Assembly: GCA_022495995.1 (NCBI GenBank)
Contig: JAFEMH010007468.1
Coordinates: 24,479-88,478, forward strand
Direction of reading: 5' to 3'
DNA length: 64,000 nt
From: Adenophora triphylla var. japonica
Taxonomy: Eukaryota > Streptophyta > Magnoliopsida > Asterales > Campanulaceae
In this document: positions 44,946 through 57,035 of the stretch, piece after piece
Layout: every line of letters starts with the position of its first letter
How positions within the stretch are numbered: position 1 is the first letter of the stretch
Position numbers and translations under genes: made by a program
Notes under the pieces: model-generated
Databases searched by the model: none
The model's input: the letters and a program-made list of their open reading frames with translations, nothing else
What the model was told of the DNA's origin: nothing

Positions 44946-46158
44946 TATAAATATAAAAACTCAAGCCATAAGAAAAGACATAGCAACAAATACAACAATA
45001 AAAAATACAGAAAGAATAATAAACATAAACATTCTAATACCCATAACAGAGAAATTAGATGTTTCTTATGCAGAAAACAAGGACATATGGCCAGAAATTG
45101 CCCAGCAAGAAAACAAATAAAACAAATCTGCAATAACCTAAATATAAAAGAAATAGATCAGATAATATCCCAAATAGACAATCTTGAAGTAACAACCACA
45201 GAAAATGAATATTCAAGTAAAGAAGACTCCTCTCCCAATACAGACAACACAGATAATGAAAGTGAAGAAAATGAATGTCAAAATGGGTGCAAAGGAGTAT
45301 GTTTATGCACCACCAAAATCAATACTATAGAGCAATATGATCAAATATTGGAAAAAATTAAAGAAATCAAGGAACCAATAATAAGACGGAAATTCTTAAG
45401 ACAATTAGAAAAAACCATAAATGAGGAAAAACCAGAACCCTCAACGCCATCCCAATACGAAGACGTAGTACAAATGTTCCAGAACAAAAAGAAACAAATT
45501 TCTTCTATAGACTTACAAAAAGAAATAAAAGAAATAAAACAAGAAATAAAAACATTAAAACAAAATAACCTAGAATTACAAAAATCGCAAAAAGAATTAG
45601 AAGCAAAAATGACTTTACAAGTAATAAAGAAACAGATAAGTGCAACGTATAAAGGAGAAACCTCTCAAACAACAAACTTGGATAACCATTTCCAAAACCC
45701 TTTTTCAAACTCAACAAACAAAGGCATAAAAATAAATACTAGAGAAAGTACAACAGAAACAGACTCTTCCACAGAAGAAAACACAGAAGGAAGTGTATAC
45801 ACACTAACCAAAGTCAGATTCCAAAAATGGTATGTCACCATAAACATGAAAATAGGAACTTTTCAATACGAAGGAATAGCCATGCTAGACTCAGGAGCAG
45901 ACTTAAATTGCATAGAACAAGGCATTATCCCTTCTAAATATTTTATTAAAACAAAACAAAGCCTTTCAGCGGCAAATTCATCCAAATTAAAAGTAAAATA
46001 CAAAATACCAGAAGCTCACATATGCAACAATAACATTTGCTTCAAAACAAGTCTAATACTTGTAAAAGACTTAAATACGAAAGTAATATTAGGAAATCCC
46101 TTCTTACAAATGTTGTACCCTTTTAAAGTGTCCAAACAAGGAGTAGAAACAAAAATTC
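44946..46158 (+). pseudogene. Endogenous pararetrovirus, copy 1: nucleocapsid knuckle, coiled coil, protease
   Basis: Caulimoviridae-like. A basic stretch leads to a CCHC zinc knuckle (CFLC, GHMARNC at about 45060-45105), then a long Glu/Lys-rich coiled coil (to about 45660), then an aspartic protease with the DSGADLNC active-site word (about 45889). The frame is open for over 360 codons but has no proper viral start, and it ends four codons after the breakpoint at 46158, where an inverted segment begins. No integrase, LTR or envelope is seen. The sequence is very A-rich. It is an old genomic copy, incomplete and not expected to be functional. Confidence 0.85.
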
Positions 46159-46460
46159 CTTTCAGTATATAAATCTATATCTCCTATGAAGTGAGTTGTG
46201 ATATTGAATATTAGGGTTATTAATTGTGCCGGTGCAGGCCGTCCATTTTCATCTACTAAAGGTTGATCTTGGTCATTTCTTCTTACAGCAGATAAAATAT
46301 CATCTTTTATTTCTCTTCCTAATAATTTATCCCACCAGGTACGTAATTGTCCTGTAAATCCTAGGATTATGTTTTCTACAGCTTGTTTTTCTGTAATATT
46401 TGTTGTTTTGTAAATGTTTCCTACAATTATCATTTCTTTCGTTTTATTGATGATTTCCAT
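46104..46460 (-). pseudogene. Inverted coat-protein-like segment of the pararetrovirus
   Basis: Between 46159 and about 46562 the virus-derived sequence is in the opposite orientation. Its minus-strand frame includes EKQAVENIILGFTGQLRTWW, which resembles the capsid region upstream of the zinc knuckle in Caulimoviridae. Copy 2 shows only a short uninterrupted joint (48132-48155) at the equivalent point, so this block is an inserted or rearranged piece. Confidence 0.65.
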
Positions 46461-46562
46461 TTCACTTAATCCATCAATGTTCCATTCATATATATTTTTT
46501 GCGTTATAAGATTTTTGTTGGTTTCCTAGTATTTCTAAATCATCTACTTCTTTTTATAATTG

Positions 46563-47217
46563 TAAAATTCTTATACCCTGTCTCTAACCATGATGTGAAC
46601 AATATACAAAAAACAAATATATCAAAAATAAATTCATTACAAAAACAAATTGAATTCCTAAAAGAGGATTTACATAATACAAAATTAGAAGAAAAATTAC
46701 AATTAAAAGAGTATAAAATCACAATCGAAAAAATGTTAGAAAAATTGGAGAAGAACCTATGTTCTGATCTCCCTACAACATTTTGGAAAAGAAAGAAACA
46801 CGTTATAACCTTACCCTATGAAAAAGAATTCAATGAGAAAATGATTCCAACAAAAGCAAGATCAATACAAATGAACCAAGAATTATTAGAATACTGTAAA
46901 AAAGAAATAAAAGATTTATTAGATAAAAATTTAATAAGAAAAAGTAAATCACCATGGTCATGCTCAGCCTTCTATGTAACAAAAAATGCTGAAATAGAAA
47001 GAGGAGCACCTAGATTAGTTATTAATTATAAACCTTTAAACACAGCCCTCAAATGGATCAGATACCCAATCCCTAATAAACATGATCTATTAAAAAGACT
47101 TCACAATTCATCCATTTTCTCAAAATTTGATATGAAATCAGGATTTTGGCAAATACAAATAGCAGAACAAGATAGATATAAAACCGCTTTTACAGTACCA
47201 TTTGGCCAATATGAGTG
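46563..47217 (+). pseudogene. Pararetrovirus copy 1: amino part of reverse transcriptase
   Basis: Continues copy 1 after the inverted block: a linker region, then the first part of the reverse transcriptase up to FGQYEW, where it is cut. The catalytic YIDD is absent from this copy. At 47217-47218 the sequence jumps back to a position equivalent to 45243, starting copy 2. The junction shows a 2-3 base overlap only. Confidence 0.85.
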
Positions 47218-47733
47218 GACAACACAGATAATGAAAGTGAAGAAAATGAATGTCAAAATGGGTGCAAAGGAGTATGTTTATGCACCACCAAAATCAATAC
47301 TATAGAGCAATATGATCAAATATTGGAAAAAATTAAAGAAATCAAGGAACCAATAATAAGACGGAAATTCTTAAGACAATTAGAAAAAACCATAAATGAG
47401 GAAAAACCAGAACCCTCAACGCCATCCCAATACGAAGACGTAGTACAAATGTTCCAGAACAAAAAGAAACAAATTTCTTCTATAGACTTACAAAAAGAAA
47501 TAAAAGAAATAAAACAAGAAATAAAAACATTAAAACAAAATAACCTAGAATTACAAAAATCGCAAAAAGAATTAGAAGCAAAAATAACTTTACAAGTAAT
47601 AAAGAAACAAATAGGTGCAACGTATAAAGGAGAAACCTCTCAAACAACAAACTTGGATAACCATTTCCAAAACCCTTTTTCAAACTCAACAAACAAAGGC
47701 ATAAAAATAAATACTAGAGAAAGTACAATGTAA
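47218..47733 (+). pseudogene. Pararetrovirus copy 2: coiled-coil part
   Basis: Nearly identical to 45243-45750. It lacks the zinc knuckle because the copy starts downstream of it. The frame stops at 47731-47733, where a 9-base stretch of copy 1 is replaced by 10 different bases, giving a +1 shift and a TAA. Confidence 0.85.
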
Positions 47734-47734
47734 A

Positions 47735-49324
47735 ATGTACTCTTCCACAGAAGAAAACACAGAAGGAAGTGTATACACACTAACCAAAGTCAGATTCCAA
47801 AAATGGTATGTCACCATAAACATGAAAATAGGAACTTTTCAATACGAAGGAATAGCCATGCTAGACTCAGGAGCAGACTTAAATTGCATAGAACAAGGCA
47901 TTATCCCTTCTAAATATTTTATTAAAACAAAACAAAGCCTTTCAGCGGCAAATTCATCCAAATTAAAAGTAAAATACAAAATACCAGAAGCTCACATATG
48001 CAACAATAACATTTGCTTCAAAACAAGTCTAATACTTGTAAAAGACTTAAATACGAAAGTAATATTAGGAAATCCCTTCTTACAAATGATGTACCCTTTT
48101 AAAGTGTCCAAACAAGGAGTAGAAACAAAAATATTAGGACAAAAAATAATATTTAAATTCTTATACCCTGTCTCTAACCATGATGTGAATAATATACAAA
48201 AAACAAATGTATCAAAAATAAATTCATTACAAAAACAAATTGAATTCCTAAAAGAGGATTTACATAATACAAAATTAGAAGAAAAATTACAATTAAAAGA
48301 GTATAAAATCACAATCGAAAAAATGCTAGAAAAATTTGAGAAAAACCTATGTTCTGATCTCCCTACAGCATTTTGGGAAAGAAAGAAACACGTTATAACC
48401 TTACCCTATGAAAAAGAATTCAATGAGAAAATGATTCCAACAAAAGCAAGACCAATTCAAATGAACCAAGAATTATTAGAATACTGTAAAAAAGAAATAA
48501 AAGATTTATTAGATAAAAATTTAATAAGAAAAAGTAAATCACCATGGTCATGCTCAGCCTTCTATGTAACAAAAAATGCTGAAATAGAAAGAGGAGCACC
48601 TAGATTAGTTATTAATTATAAACCTTTAAACACAGCCCTCAAATGGATCAGATACCCAATCCCTAATAAACAGGATCTATTAAAAAGACTTCACAATTCA
48701 TCCATTTTCTCAAAATTTGATATGAAATCAGGATTTTGGCAAATACAAATAGCAGAACAAGATAGATATAAAATCGCTTTTACAGTACCATTTGGCCAAT
48801 ATGAGTGGAATGTAATGCCATTTGGGTTAAAAAATGCACCAAGTGAATTCCAAAAAATCATGAATGAAATATTTACACCTTATACTTTCATTATAGTTTA
48901 TATAGATGATGTGTTAATCTTTAGTAAAAATTTAGAACAACATGAAAAACATCTAAATATATTTTACAAAGTAATGATAAAAAATGGTCTAGTTTTATCA
49001 AAAGCTAAAATAAAATTATATCAAACAAAAATAAGGTTCTTAGGACACGAGATAACTAACAACACAATTATACCTATCCAAAGATCTATAGACTTCGCGG
49101 AAAAATTCCCCGATGAAATAAAAGATAAAACTCAACTACAAAGATTTCTAGGATCATTAAATTACATAGCTGATTTTCTTCCAAAAATAAGACAAATCTG
49201 CAAACCACTTTACGATAGACTAAGAAAAAACCCAAAACCATGGACAAAAGAACACACAAATGTAGTAAAACAAATTAAGTTATATGTAAAACAATTACCC
49301 TGTTTAACAATATGTGACCCAAAC
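47735..49324 (+). pseudogene. Pararetrovirus copy 2: protease and reverse transcriptase
   Basis: The frame reopens at once and runs through the DSGA protease and a full reverse-transcriptase core with YIDD (about 48900) and a following GSLNYIADFLP thumb/connection word. It is cut at 49324, early in the RNase H part, by the start of an unrelated LTR. The lack of integrase and the motif set point to Caulimoviridae rather than Ty3/gypsy. Movement protein and most of the capsid region are missing. It is a broken genomic relic. Confidence 0.88.
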
Positions 49325-49881
49325 TGTAAGTACCCAAATCCGGATCGTCAAATCCGTTAAAAGTTAACCGGAACCCGTTAAGTTCCCCGTTCTCGAGTCA
49401 ACGAGACATCCCGGGACTGCCCCGTGCATCCCGACATCAAAGCGTACTCAACACATGTTATCCCATGTAAAAGTATGGCTTTCCCGGAAAAACGTACTTT
49501 TCGGGGTCTTCCGGGATTAGATTTCCCGTTTTCGAGCGTCTCGACCTTCCGGAGGTCATAACTCCCTCATACGAACTCCGTTTTGGGCCCACCACATATC
49601 AAATCGAACGCGAGAACAAGATCTACGCAGGTAACTTGTTCAAATCAGTAAATATAGCCAATTTCAGGAATAGTCCGGCCGGACTCTTTCTGCAGCTTAA
49701 ATACGTGTCCAAGACGTGTCAAACTCAAGGCCAATTGACCAAAATATCCCCAAATTCAGTACAAGTCCGGCCGGACTCTTTCTGCAAGGCAGAAACCCAT
49801 CAGGCTAAGCAAATAAGCTTCCTCCCCAAGACATTTTCTTCCTCCCCAAGTATTTTTCTCCCTCCTCCAAGTATTTTACCC

Positions 49882-49889
49882 TATAAATA
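49882..49889 (+). promoter_or_regulatory. LTR TATA box
   Basis: TATAAATA in CCCTATAAATACTCCCCCC. Its position about 560 bp into the LTR fits a U3 promoter, with transcription expected near 49912. Confidence 0.7.
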
Positions 49890-50374
49890 CTCCCCCCTCC
49901 TTCATAAATCACACACCAAATTCTCCTCCCTCCACCCCAAGCACAAAAGGCTTGTCTTTCTTCCGCTCTTCGAGGGCCCTCGTGCTACTCGTCGGCGGAA
50001 TTCTCTACTCTTCGGGGGCCCTCGTGCTACTCGTCGGTAGATTCTGATCCTCAAGCTAAACCGACACAAGTCGAAACGCTGCCCAAATTCCTAGGTTTCT
50101 AAACACCAAATAAAAGGGGAAACTCTGCCCAAACACTTCTGAAACACCTTTCAAACACCTTTCCGTATCCCGTATACGCCCACTGAGCCAAAGGAGCCGA
50201 TCCTAGCCATAGGTAGCTCCCTCTCTCACTCTCAAAATGTAGACGCCTCCGTCTAACGGGGTCCGATACGTTTTAGCCCTCGATCCTCTTCTCTTCCCGT
50301 AAGAGAAGTAATCACGGGTTAAAACGGCGTTCCGACCCCGTTTCGTTTACTTTCTATGTCATTTACCATTCCGG

Positions 50375-50640
50375 ATCGATCGATCCGTTGATTGTCATTT
50401 ACTTTCTGTCATTTACAATTCCGAGCCGATTGGCCTCGTTGATCGTCATTTACAATTCCGAGCCGATCGGCCTCGTTGATCGTCATTTACAATTCCGAGC
50501 CGATCGGCCTCGTTGATCGTCATTTACAATTCCGAGCCGATTGGCCTCGTTGATCGTCATTTACAATTCCGAGCCGATTGGCCTCGTCGATCGTCATTTA
50601 CGATTCCGGATCGCTTTGATTCCGCGACACCGCCTTTAAA
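50375..50640 (+). repeat. 37-bp tandem repeat in the LTR
   Basis: Six or so copies of a unit containing ATTCCGAGCCGATTGGCC then TCGTTGATCGTCATTTAC. Confidence 0.85.
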
Positions 50641-50959
50641 TACTGTCATTTACAAGTCCGACCCGTTTGGATCGTGATAGTATTTACCTTTCAAAGTCCG
50701 AGTCGCAACCCGATTCGTTGATCGCATATCATTTAATACACATTTTTCCCGTAAAAATCGTTAACAATGTAATGCCCGGTTCAAAACCGGAGTTCGTCCG
50801 TCGAACTCTCTTTCAAAAAACGCGCGACATGACGTTTGGCCTCCAAACGCTCATCTTCAAACTAAAAGCCGCCATTTGACACTCAAAATCATTTAATACG
50901 CATTTTTCCCATAAAAATCGTTAACAATGACTCGCCCGGTTCAAAAAACCGAAGTTCGA

Positions 50960-51240
50960 CCTTCGAACTCCTTTTCAAACTCAAAATCGACGTTTGCCAC
51001 GCAAACGCTCATTTCGAACTCCTTTTCAAACTCAAAATCGACGTTTGCCACGCAAACGCTCATTTCAAACTCAAAATCGATGTTTGCCACGCAAACGCTC
51101 ATTTCAAACTCAAAATCGACGTTTGCCACGCAAACGCTCATTTCTGTCTCAAAGTCGACGTTTGCCACGCAAACGCTCATTTCCGTCTCAAAACCGACGT
51201 TTGTCATTCAAACGCTCGTCTTTTCAAACAAAGTCACCTA
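50960..51240 (+). repeat. 36-bp tandem repeat in the LTR
   Basis: About seven copies of a unit with CTCAAAATCGACGTTTGCC then ACGCAAACGCTCATTTC. The core is related to the internal repeat at 61900-62160. Confidence 0.85.
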
Positions 51241-51552
51241 ATCAACGTTTGACATTCAAACCAAGATTAAGCTTGTCATTCAAGCCCCCATTTCAAAACA
51301 CACACACGTTCGAGAAAGGTAGAAAGACTCGTCATGCGAGGCGTTTCGGCGATCTCGTAATACTCTACCCGAAACGTAACGTGACCTCCGAACCTAACAA
51401 TCTCTCGGTACTAAAAAGCTTTTTACTCGTTTTTGCTACCAATAAAAATGATCCCCCCGTTTCAAAGCCTTTTCTAAGTTTTTGCTACCAATAAAAACGA
51501 CACCATTTTCTAAAGCCGTTTTCAACGTTTGGGCTCAAAATACAAAACCGCG

Positions 51553-51672
51553 TGGCGACTCCTCATTTTTCCTTCCCATGAAGCGAGGTCTCGTACACCA
51601 ACCCCGCGAAAGACAACCGCCGCTCGCCCGCGCGAAATCCCGAGTAATTTCGCTGGCGACTACTGGGAAAAG
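51553..51672 (+). other. Primer-binding-site region
   Basis: TGGCGACTCCTC at 51553 and TGGCGACTACTGGG at 51654 both resemble the tRNA-Arg-type site TGGCGACTC...CTGGGGA used by Tat/Ogre elements. The second is the better match because it keeps CTGGG. The region between is CCGCGAAAGAC-type GC-rich sequence often seen at this place. Confidence 0.55.
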
Positions 51673-52779
51673 ATACTTTTTCAAAACTACAGTTGTTTTC
51701 AAAAAAGCCTTCCATGGGTCAAACTTTTGTTTACCCTTCCTCGTTTTCGTGTGTGTGTTCCTTTAAACCTCGAACGTTTTTTGTTTCGAAAGGCATTACA
51801 TTGTCAACTTTTCAAAATCTTACCATGTTTGTGCATCCCCATTCATGTTTGATTTTCATGTCCGTCTTTGAATTGTGCATCATAAATGCTTTAAGACACA
51901 TTCTCAAAAAAATCTCTGTTTTTACTCGTAAAAGGAATTTTAGTGACCGCACACTACGCGCACTTGCCGCCTCGAACACCGCACTTCACGTGCACTTGTT
52001 GTCTCGGTACACCGCACACTACAACCCCTAACCCGGATGGCCTTATCGCTGCACCCCGATTGGTCCGCTGTACACCTTTCGGGGCGCACGGTCGTCCCAA
52101 ACATCCCATCCTAGCCCGTGTAAGCCATGCACTCTTTGTGTCACACTTTGTCCAAGACCCCGGTTGGTTTTTGGCTTAGCGCGTGTCATAAAGCCTAAGT
52201 GTATGTTTTTTTACGCCGGGCCCCGCTCCGAGTCAAGCTCGAGAGTTTGAGACCAAAGGTCGTTCCTGACCCGAAGTCTCGCGCTCTTCAGCCTTGACTT
52301 TAACGCGGAGCTCTGCCGAAAAATATACCCGAAGGTTCAATGTGACACCGTGTCACCAAACCTCGCCGTATGCACCGTGCCAGCCACAACTTGGCCAACG
52401 CCAAAAGCTAAGGTCCCTCGCGCAAGCGAGTCAGGGGAGGTCATGCCGAAATTTTGGGCACGATCCCCGCCTTAACTTAAGGACGTTGACTTCGACCGTG
52501 GCCCGTGCGTCACATACGTTGGAAGTTTGCGTGATCAGCTAGCCTTAAGTTCACTTTTTCTTTTGTCGGTGGAACTCGCTTGCCTTATAGGACCTCGCTC
52601 GGGATTGTCCGTCCCGAGAAGATGATCTACAAATGGAAACGAGGGGCTTATAAGCGTAGTGACAAGATCCACTGATTAGAGCTCTAGGGTTAGTTGCGAA
52701 AAAGAAGACACGCTCTTTTCCAACCTTTTAGGACTCTGAGAAAAATGTGTTTTCAGTAAACTTAAACAACAATTGCATG
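51673..52779 (+). other. Leader of the Tat/Ogre-like element
   Basis: GC-richer, non-coding-looking sequence. Open frames of about 80-110 codons overlap in several phases, and none resembles gag. Confidence 0.4.
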
Positions 52780-53780
52780 GCCCCATCTCGGGAATCTTTA
52801 AAATAGTGACCTTCCGTGGTCCGATATCTCATATAGTGACCCTCGCGGTCCAATCCTTATTCGCGACCTTCCGTGGTCCGATTCATACTCGACTCTCATT
52901 CCTCGCGACCTTCCGCGGTCCGATATCTCATGACTCACTTCTCAATCGCGACCTTCCGTGGTCCGATATCTCATATCTCGACCCTCGCGGTCCAACTTTC
53001 AATCGCGACCTTCCGTGGTCCGATATCTCATCTCGACCCCTCGCGGTCCAACTCTCAACCGCGACCTTCCGTGGTCCGATATCTCATATCTCGACCCCTC
53101 GCGGTCCAACTTTCAATCGCGACCCTTACGGTCCGATTCTCAAATTCCCGACCTTCGCGGTCCAATCTCATCGCGACCCTCGTATCGCACAACTCGCGTC
53201 CAACTCAATCGCGACTCCTCACGGTCCGATTTCAAATCTCATCTTCGACTCCTTCGCGGTCCAACTCGCGACCTTCTCTCCGGTCCGATATCTCAAATAG
53301 TGACCTCGCGGTCCAATCCTCAATCGCGACCTTCCGTGGTCCGATATCTCATATAGTGACCTCGCGGTCCAATCTCAATCGCGACCTTCCCGTGGTCCGA
53401 TATCATAGTGACCTCGCGGTCCAACTTCAACCGCGACCTTTCGTGGTCCGATCTCATATCTCGACTCGCGGTCCAACTCTCAACCGCGACCTTCCGTGGT
53501 CCGATATCTCATATCTTGACCCTCGTGGTCCAATTCTCAATCGCGACCTCTCGGTCCGATATCTCATATTCGACCTTCGTGGTCCGATTCCACCCTCAAT
53601 CGCGACCTTTCGTGGTCCGATATCTCATATTCTTCCGACTCCTCGCGTCCAATCTCACCGCGACCTTCCGTGGTCCGATATCTCATATCTTGACCCTCGC
53701 GGTCCAATCTCAATCGCGACCTTCCGTGGTCCGATATCTCATATCTCGACTCGCGGTCCAATCTCACCGCGACCTTTCAC
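52780..53780 (+). repeat. Array A1, 57-bp dimeric unit
   Basis: The unit joins two related halves: CGCGACCTTCCGTGGTCCGA + TATCTCATAT, and CTCGACCCTCGCGGTCCAAC + TTTCAAT. Units vary by small deletions. ORFs across it are only stop-free repeat readings. Confidence 0.9.
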
Positions 53781-54700
53781 GGCCCGATTTCAATCTCAAT
53801 CACGACCTTTCACGGTCCCGATTCCCTAATCCTTAATCGCGACCTTTCACGGTCCGATTCCAATTCCCAATCGCGACCTTTCACGGCCCGATTCCAATCC
53901 TCAATCGCGACCTTTCACGGTCCGATTCCAATCCTCACCGCGACCTTTCACGGTCCCGAGCCCCACCCTCAACCGCGACCTTTCACGGCCCGATTTCCAA
54001 TCCTCACCGCGACCTTTCACGGGTCCGATTCCAATCTCACCGCGACCTTTCACGGTCCGATTCCCAATCCTCAATCGCGACTTTTCGTCACGGTCCGATT
54101 CCATCCCATCGCGACCTTTCACGGTCCGATTCCAATCTCCTAATCGCGACCTTTTCACGGTCCCGATCACCCTTAATCGCGACCTTTCACGGTCCGATTC
54201 AATCCATCGCGACCTTTCACGGCCCGATTCTCAATCTCAATCGCGACCTTTCACGGTCCGATCTTCATCTCAATCGCGACCTTTCACGGTCCGATTCCAA
54301 TCTCAATCGCGACCTTTCACGGTCCGATTCCAATCTCACCGCGACCTTTCACGGTCCGATTCCCCAATCAATCGCGCGACCTTTCACGGTCCGATTCCCA
54401 ACCCTCTTAACCGCGACCTTTCACGGTCCGATTCAACTCTAATCGCGACCTTTCACGGTCCGATTCCAATCCTCAATCGCGACCTTTCACGATCCGATTC
54501 CAATCTCTAATCGCGACCTTTCACGGTCCGATTCCAAATATTCGATCGCGACCTTTCACGGTCCGATCTTCGATCTCCAATCGCGCGACCTTTCACGGTC
54601 CGATCCCCCAATCCTCAATCGCGACTCTTTCACGGTCCGATTCCAATCCCAATCGCACCTTTCACGGTCCGATCAAATGCCAATCCTCAATCCCGACCTT
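53780..54700 (+). repeat. Array A2, unit of 33-36 bp
   Basis: About 26 units of CGCGACCTTTCACGGTCCGA + TTCCAATCCTCAAT. It shares the GACC...GGTCCGA core with A1 and A3. Confidence 0.9.
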
Positions 54701-55480
54701 TCACGGTCCGATTCGATTCCTCCAATCGCGCACCTTTCACGGTCCGATTTCAAATCCTCGATCCCGACCTTTCGCGGTCCGATCTCCGATCTCCACCGAG
54801 ACCTTTCACGGTCCGATCTCAAACAAGCCGATCCCGACCTCGCGGTCCCATCTCTCGATTCTCCAATCGAGACCCTCACGGCCCGACTCTCAAAAGTCGA
54901 TCCCGACCTTCGCGGTCCGATCTTCGATCTCCAATCCCGACCTTCGCGGTCCGACCTCAAATTGTCAATCCCGACCTTCGCGGTCCGATCTTCGATCTCC
55001 AATCGCGACCTTCGTGGTCCGACCTCAAATGGTCGATCCCGACTTTCGCGGTCCGATCTTTGATCTCCAATCCCGACCTTCGTGGTTCGATCTCAAATAG
55101 TCTATCCCGACCTTCGCGGTCCGATCTCCGATCTCCAATCCCAACCTTCGCGGTCCGATCTCAAATTGTCGATCCCGACCTTCGCGGTCCGATCTTCGAT
55201 CTCTAATCCCGACCTCGCGGTCCGATCTCAAAAGTCGATCCCGACTCTTCGCGGTCCGATCTTCGATCTCCAATCGAGACCTTCACTTGGTCCCGATCTC
55301 AAATAGGTCGATCCCCGACCTTCGCGGGCCTCGATCTCCGATCTCCACCGAGACCTTCGCGGTCCGGGATCTCAAATAGTCGATCCCGACCTTCGCGGTC
55401 CGATCTCCGATTCTCCAATCGAGACCTCCGCGTCCGATCTCAAATATTCAATCCCGACCTTTCACGGCCAAACTTTATTC
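54700..55480 (+). repeat. Array A3, unit of about 68 bp (dimer)
   Basis: Alternating halves CCCGACCTTCGCGGTCCGAT + CTTCGATCTCCAAT and the same core + CTCAAATAGTCGAT. It is derived from the same core as A1 and A2. Confidence 0.9.
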
Positions 55481-56590
55481 TCGACCTTTCACGGTCTAAT
55501 TTTCGAGCCTTAAAGCTCTTGAGCCACATACCCTTCCGAAAACTAAGCCATACTCTTTCGTTCCTCGCAGGGAACAGAGTGGTTCGAATTCCGGCCGGGC
55601 CTCACCAAAATTACAACTACGGCAAGATCGATCGTTTCCTCGCTTCTCGCCTCCTCGTACTTTTCCGACATGTCGTACTCACCGAGAAATCGTGATCGGG
55701 GACGGACCCCGCCACCGGTAATGTATATGACACTGGAAGAAGCCATCCGGGCCTTCGAGGTTCACAAAAGGCGTAAAGAAGATCACCGAATTTCGTGGTA
55801 CAGCCTTTCCGAATGGGCAAGATATAGCAGCCTATCCCCACTCCGCACGGTACTTTTGTTCGACGAGGACGACGAGCCCTCCCGATCAACTCCTCAAACC
55901 TTCCACTGTGTTCCTCCCCGCCAACTTATGGGATGCCTTCAAATCAAGGAAACAACACCAAGGCTTCATATCGCCACCTCTCAAAGCACTCCTGTCATAT
56001 ATGGCCAAGCCAATAATACCCTTTCACTCTAATACAACCAAGCGCAGCCACCTGACCATCTCAAATGTATCCCAATATCCTCAAAATCCTCCCTGTGTTC
56101 ACTTCCTTCTTCTCAATATGCTCAGCCATCAAGTTTCGTCCCCGTGACTTTTCCGACCCATTTCTTCTGACAACTCAGACCGCTTCCACTCGCTCCATAC
56201 GGCTCTCAAATCCCTCCACTTCCACCACAAGATTCATGGGCACAAACCGATCACCGCCTTGGCTCATGTATGGAACTCGGCTAACGTAAGATGGAAAGCT
56301 CAAGTGTCTCCGCACCCAAAGAACAAAAGAGCAGCCTAGAGTAGGGCACCTATCCTCGAGATTTGTCAATTGTCTTTTGGTCAACCTTCGTAGGTTCTAG
56401 TACTTTCCTCGTTCAATCAAGTCCGCCTCGAACATTGTAGATAATCTTAAATTTTCTATAAATACGTGTCTTTTTCTCTTCTTGCTAGGACTTGAGACAT
56501 TATTTGCACACCTACATTACAACTAATGAAATGGTTATATCCTAAATGATCACTTGCATTGCTCAACACATAATCTCTCGGAAATAACTA
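55481..56590 (+). other. Unassigned interior, part 1
   Basis: Carries a 120-codon plus frame (55670-56032, beginning MSYSPRNRDRGRTPPP) with no recognisable domain. It could be a relic of the extra ORF found upstream of gag in some Ogre elements, but nothing in it proves that. Confidence 0.25.
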
Positions 56591-56819
56591 ATGTTCTCGA
56601 TTAATCGGTATGAGAAAGTCAATTGGTGCCCTCCCCATACACTTTCTCTTACCCCACAAAGGCCTCCATCAAGCCACACACTTCCCAAAATACATCCCCA
56701 CCATCACCTTGACCAAGTCAACGACGGCGGCAATATCAAGGAACAACAAAAGGTCACTCAACATCGAAGATTGACTCCCATGCCGACAACAACCTCGAGC
56801 TCGCCTTCGCCCTCGTGCG

Positions 56820-57035
56820 CATCGAGAAAGTTCAAGCAGGAGCCTGCCTTCGTCCTCAAGAACTCCAAAAAAAAAAAAAAAAAAAAAAAGAAAAAAAGAG
56901 AGAGAAAAGTTCAAGCAAGAACTTCAAAAAAAAAAAAAAAGAGAGAGAAAAGTCCAAACAAGAACTTCAAAAAAAAAAAAAGAAGAAAAAAGAGAGAGAA
57001 AAGTTCAAAGCAAGAACTTCAAAAAAAAAAAAGTG
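56820..57035 (+). repeat. Poly-A-containing tandem repeat
   Basis: Four copies of GAGAGAAAAGT + TCAAGCAAGAACTTC + a run of 10-20 A. The lysine-rich ORF across it (56591-57409) is a by-product. Confidence 0.85.

Larger units (their letters stand above)
49325..51544 (+). repeat. 5' LTR of the Tat/Ogre-like element
   Basis: Starts TGTAAG and is taken to end ATACA at 51544, just before the first TGGCGACT word. If the second such word (51654) is the true primer site, the LTR ends up to 100 bp later. It includes the LTR-internal arrays 50375-50640 and 50960-51240. Confidence 0.6.

Noticed and set aside
45505..45847. Minus-strand hydrophobic ORFs opposite the viral coiled coil
   Set aside because: Antisense readings of A-rich coding DNA give Leu/Phe-rich frames; the plus-strand frame has clear viral motifs.
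52873..53836. ORFs of 130-320 codons in array A
   Set aside because: They are stop-free readings of a repeat in several overlapping frames, and no frame is preferred or domain-like.
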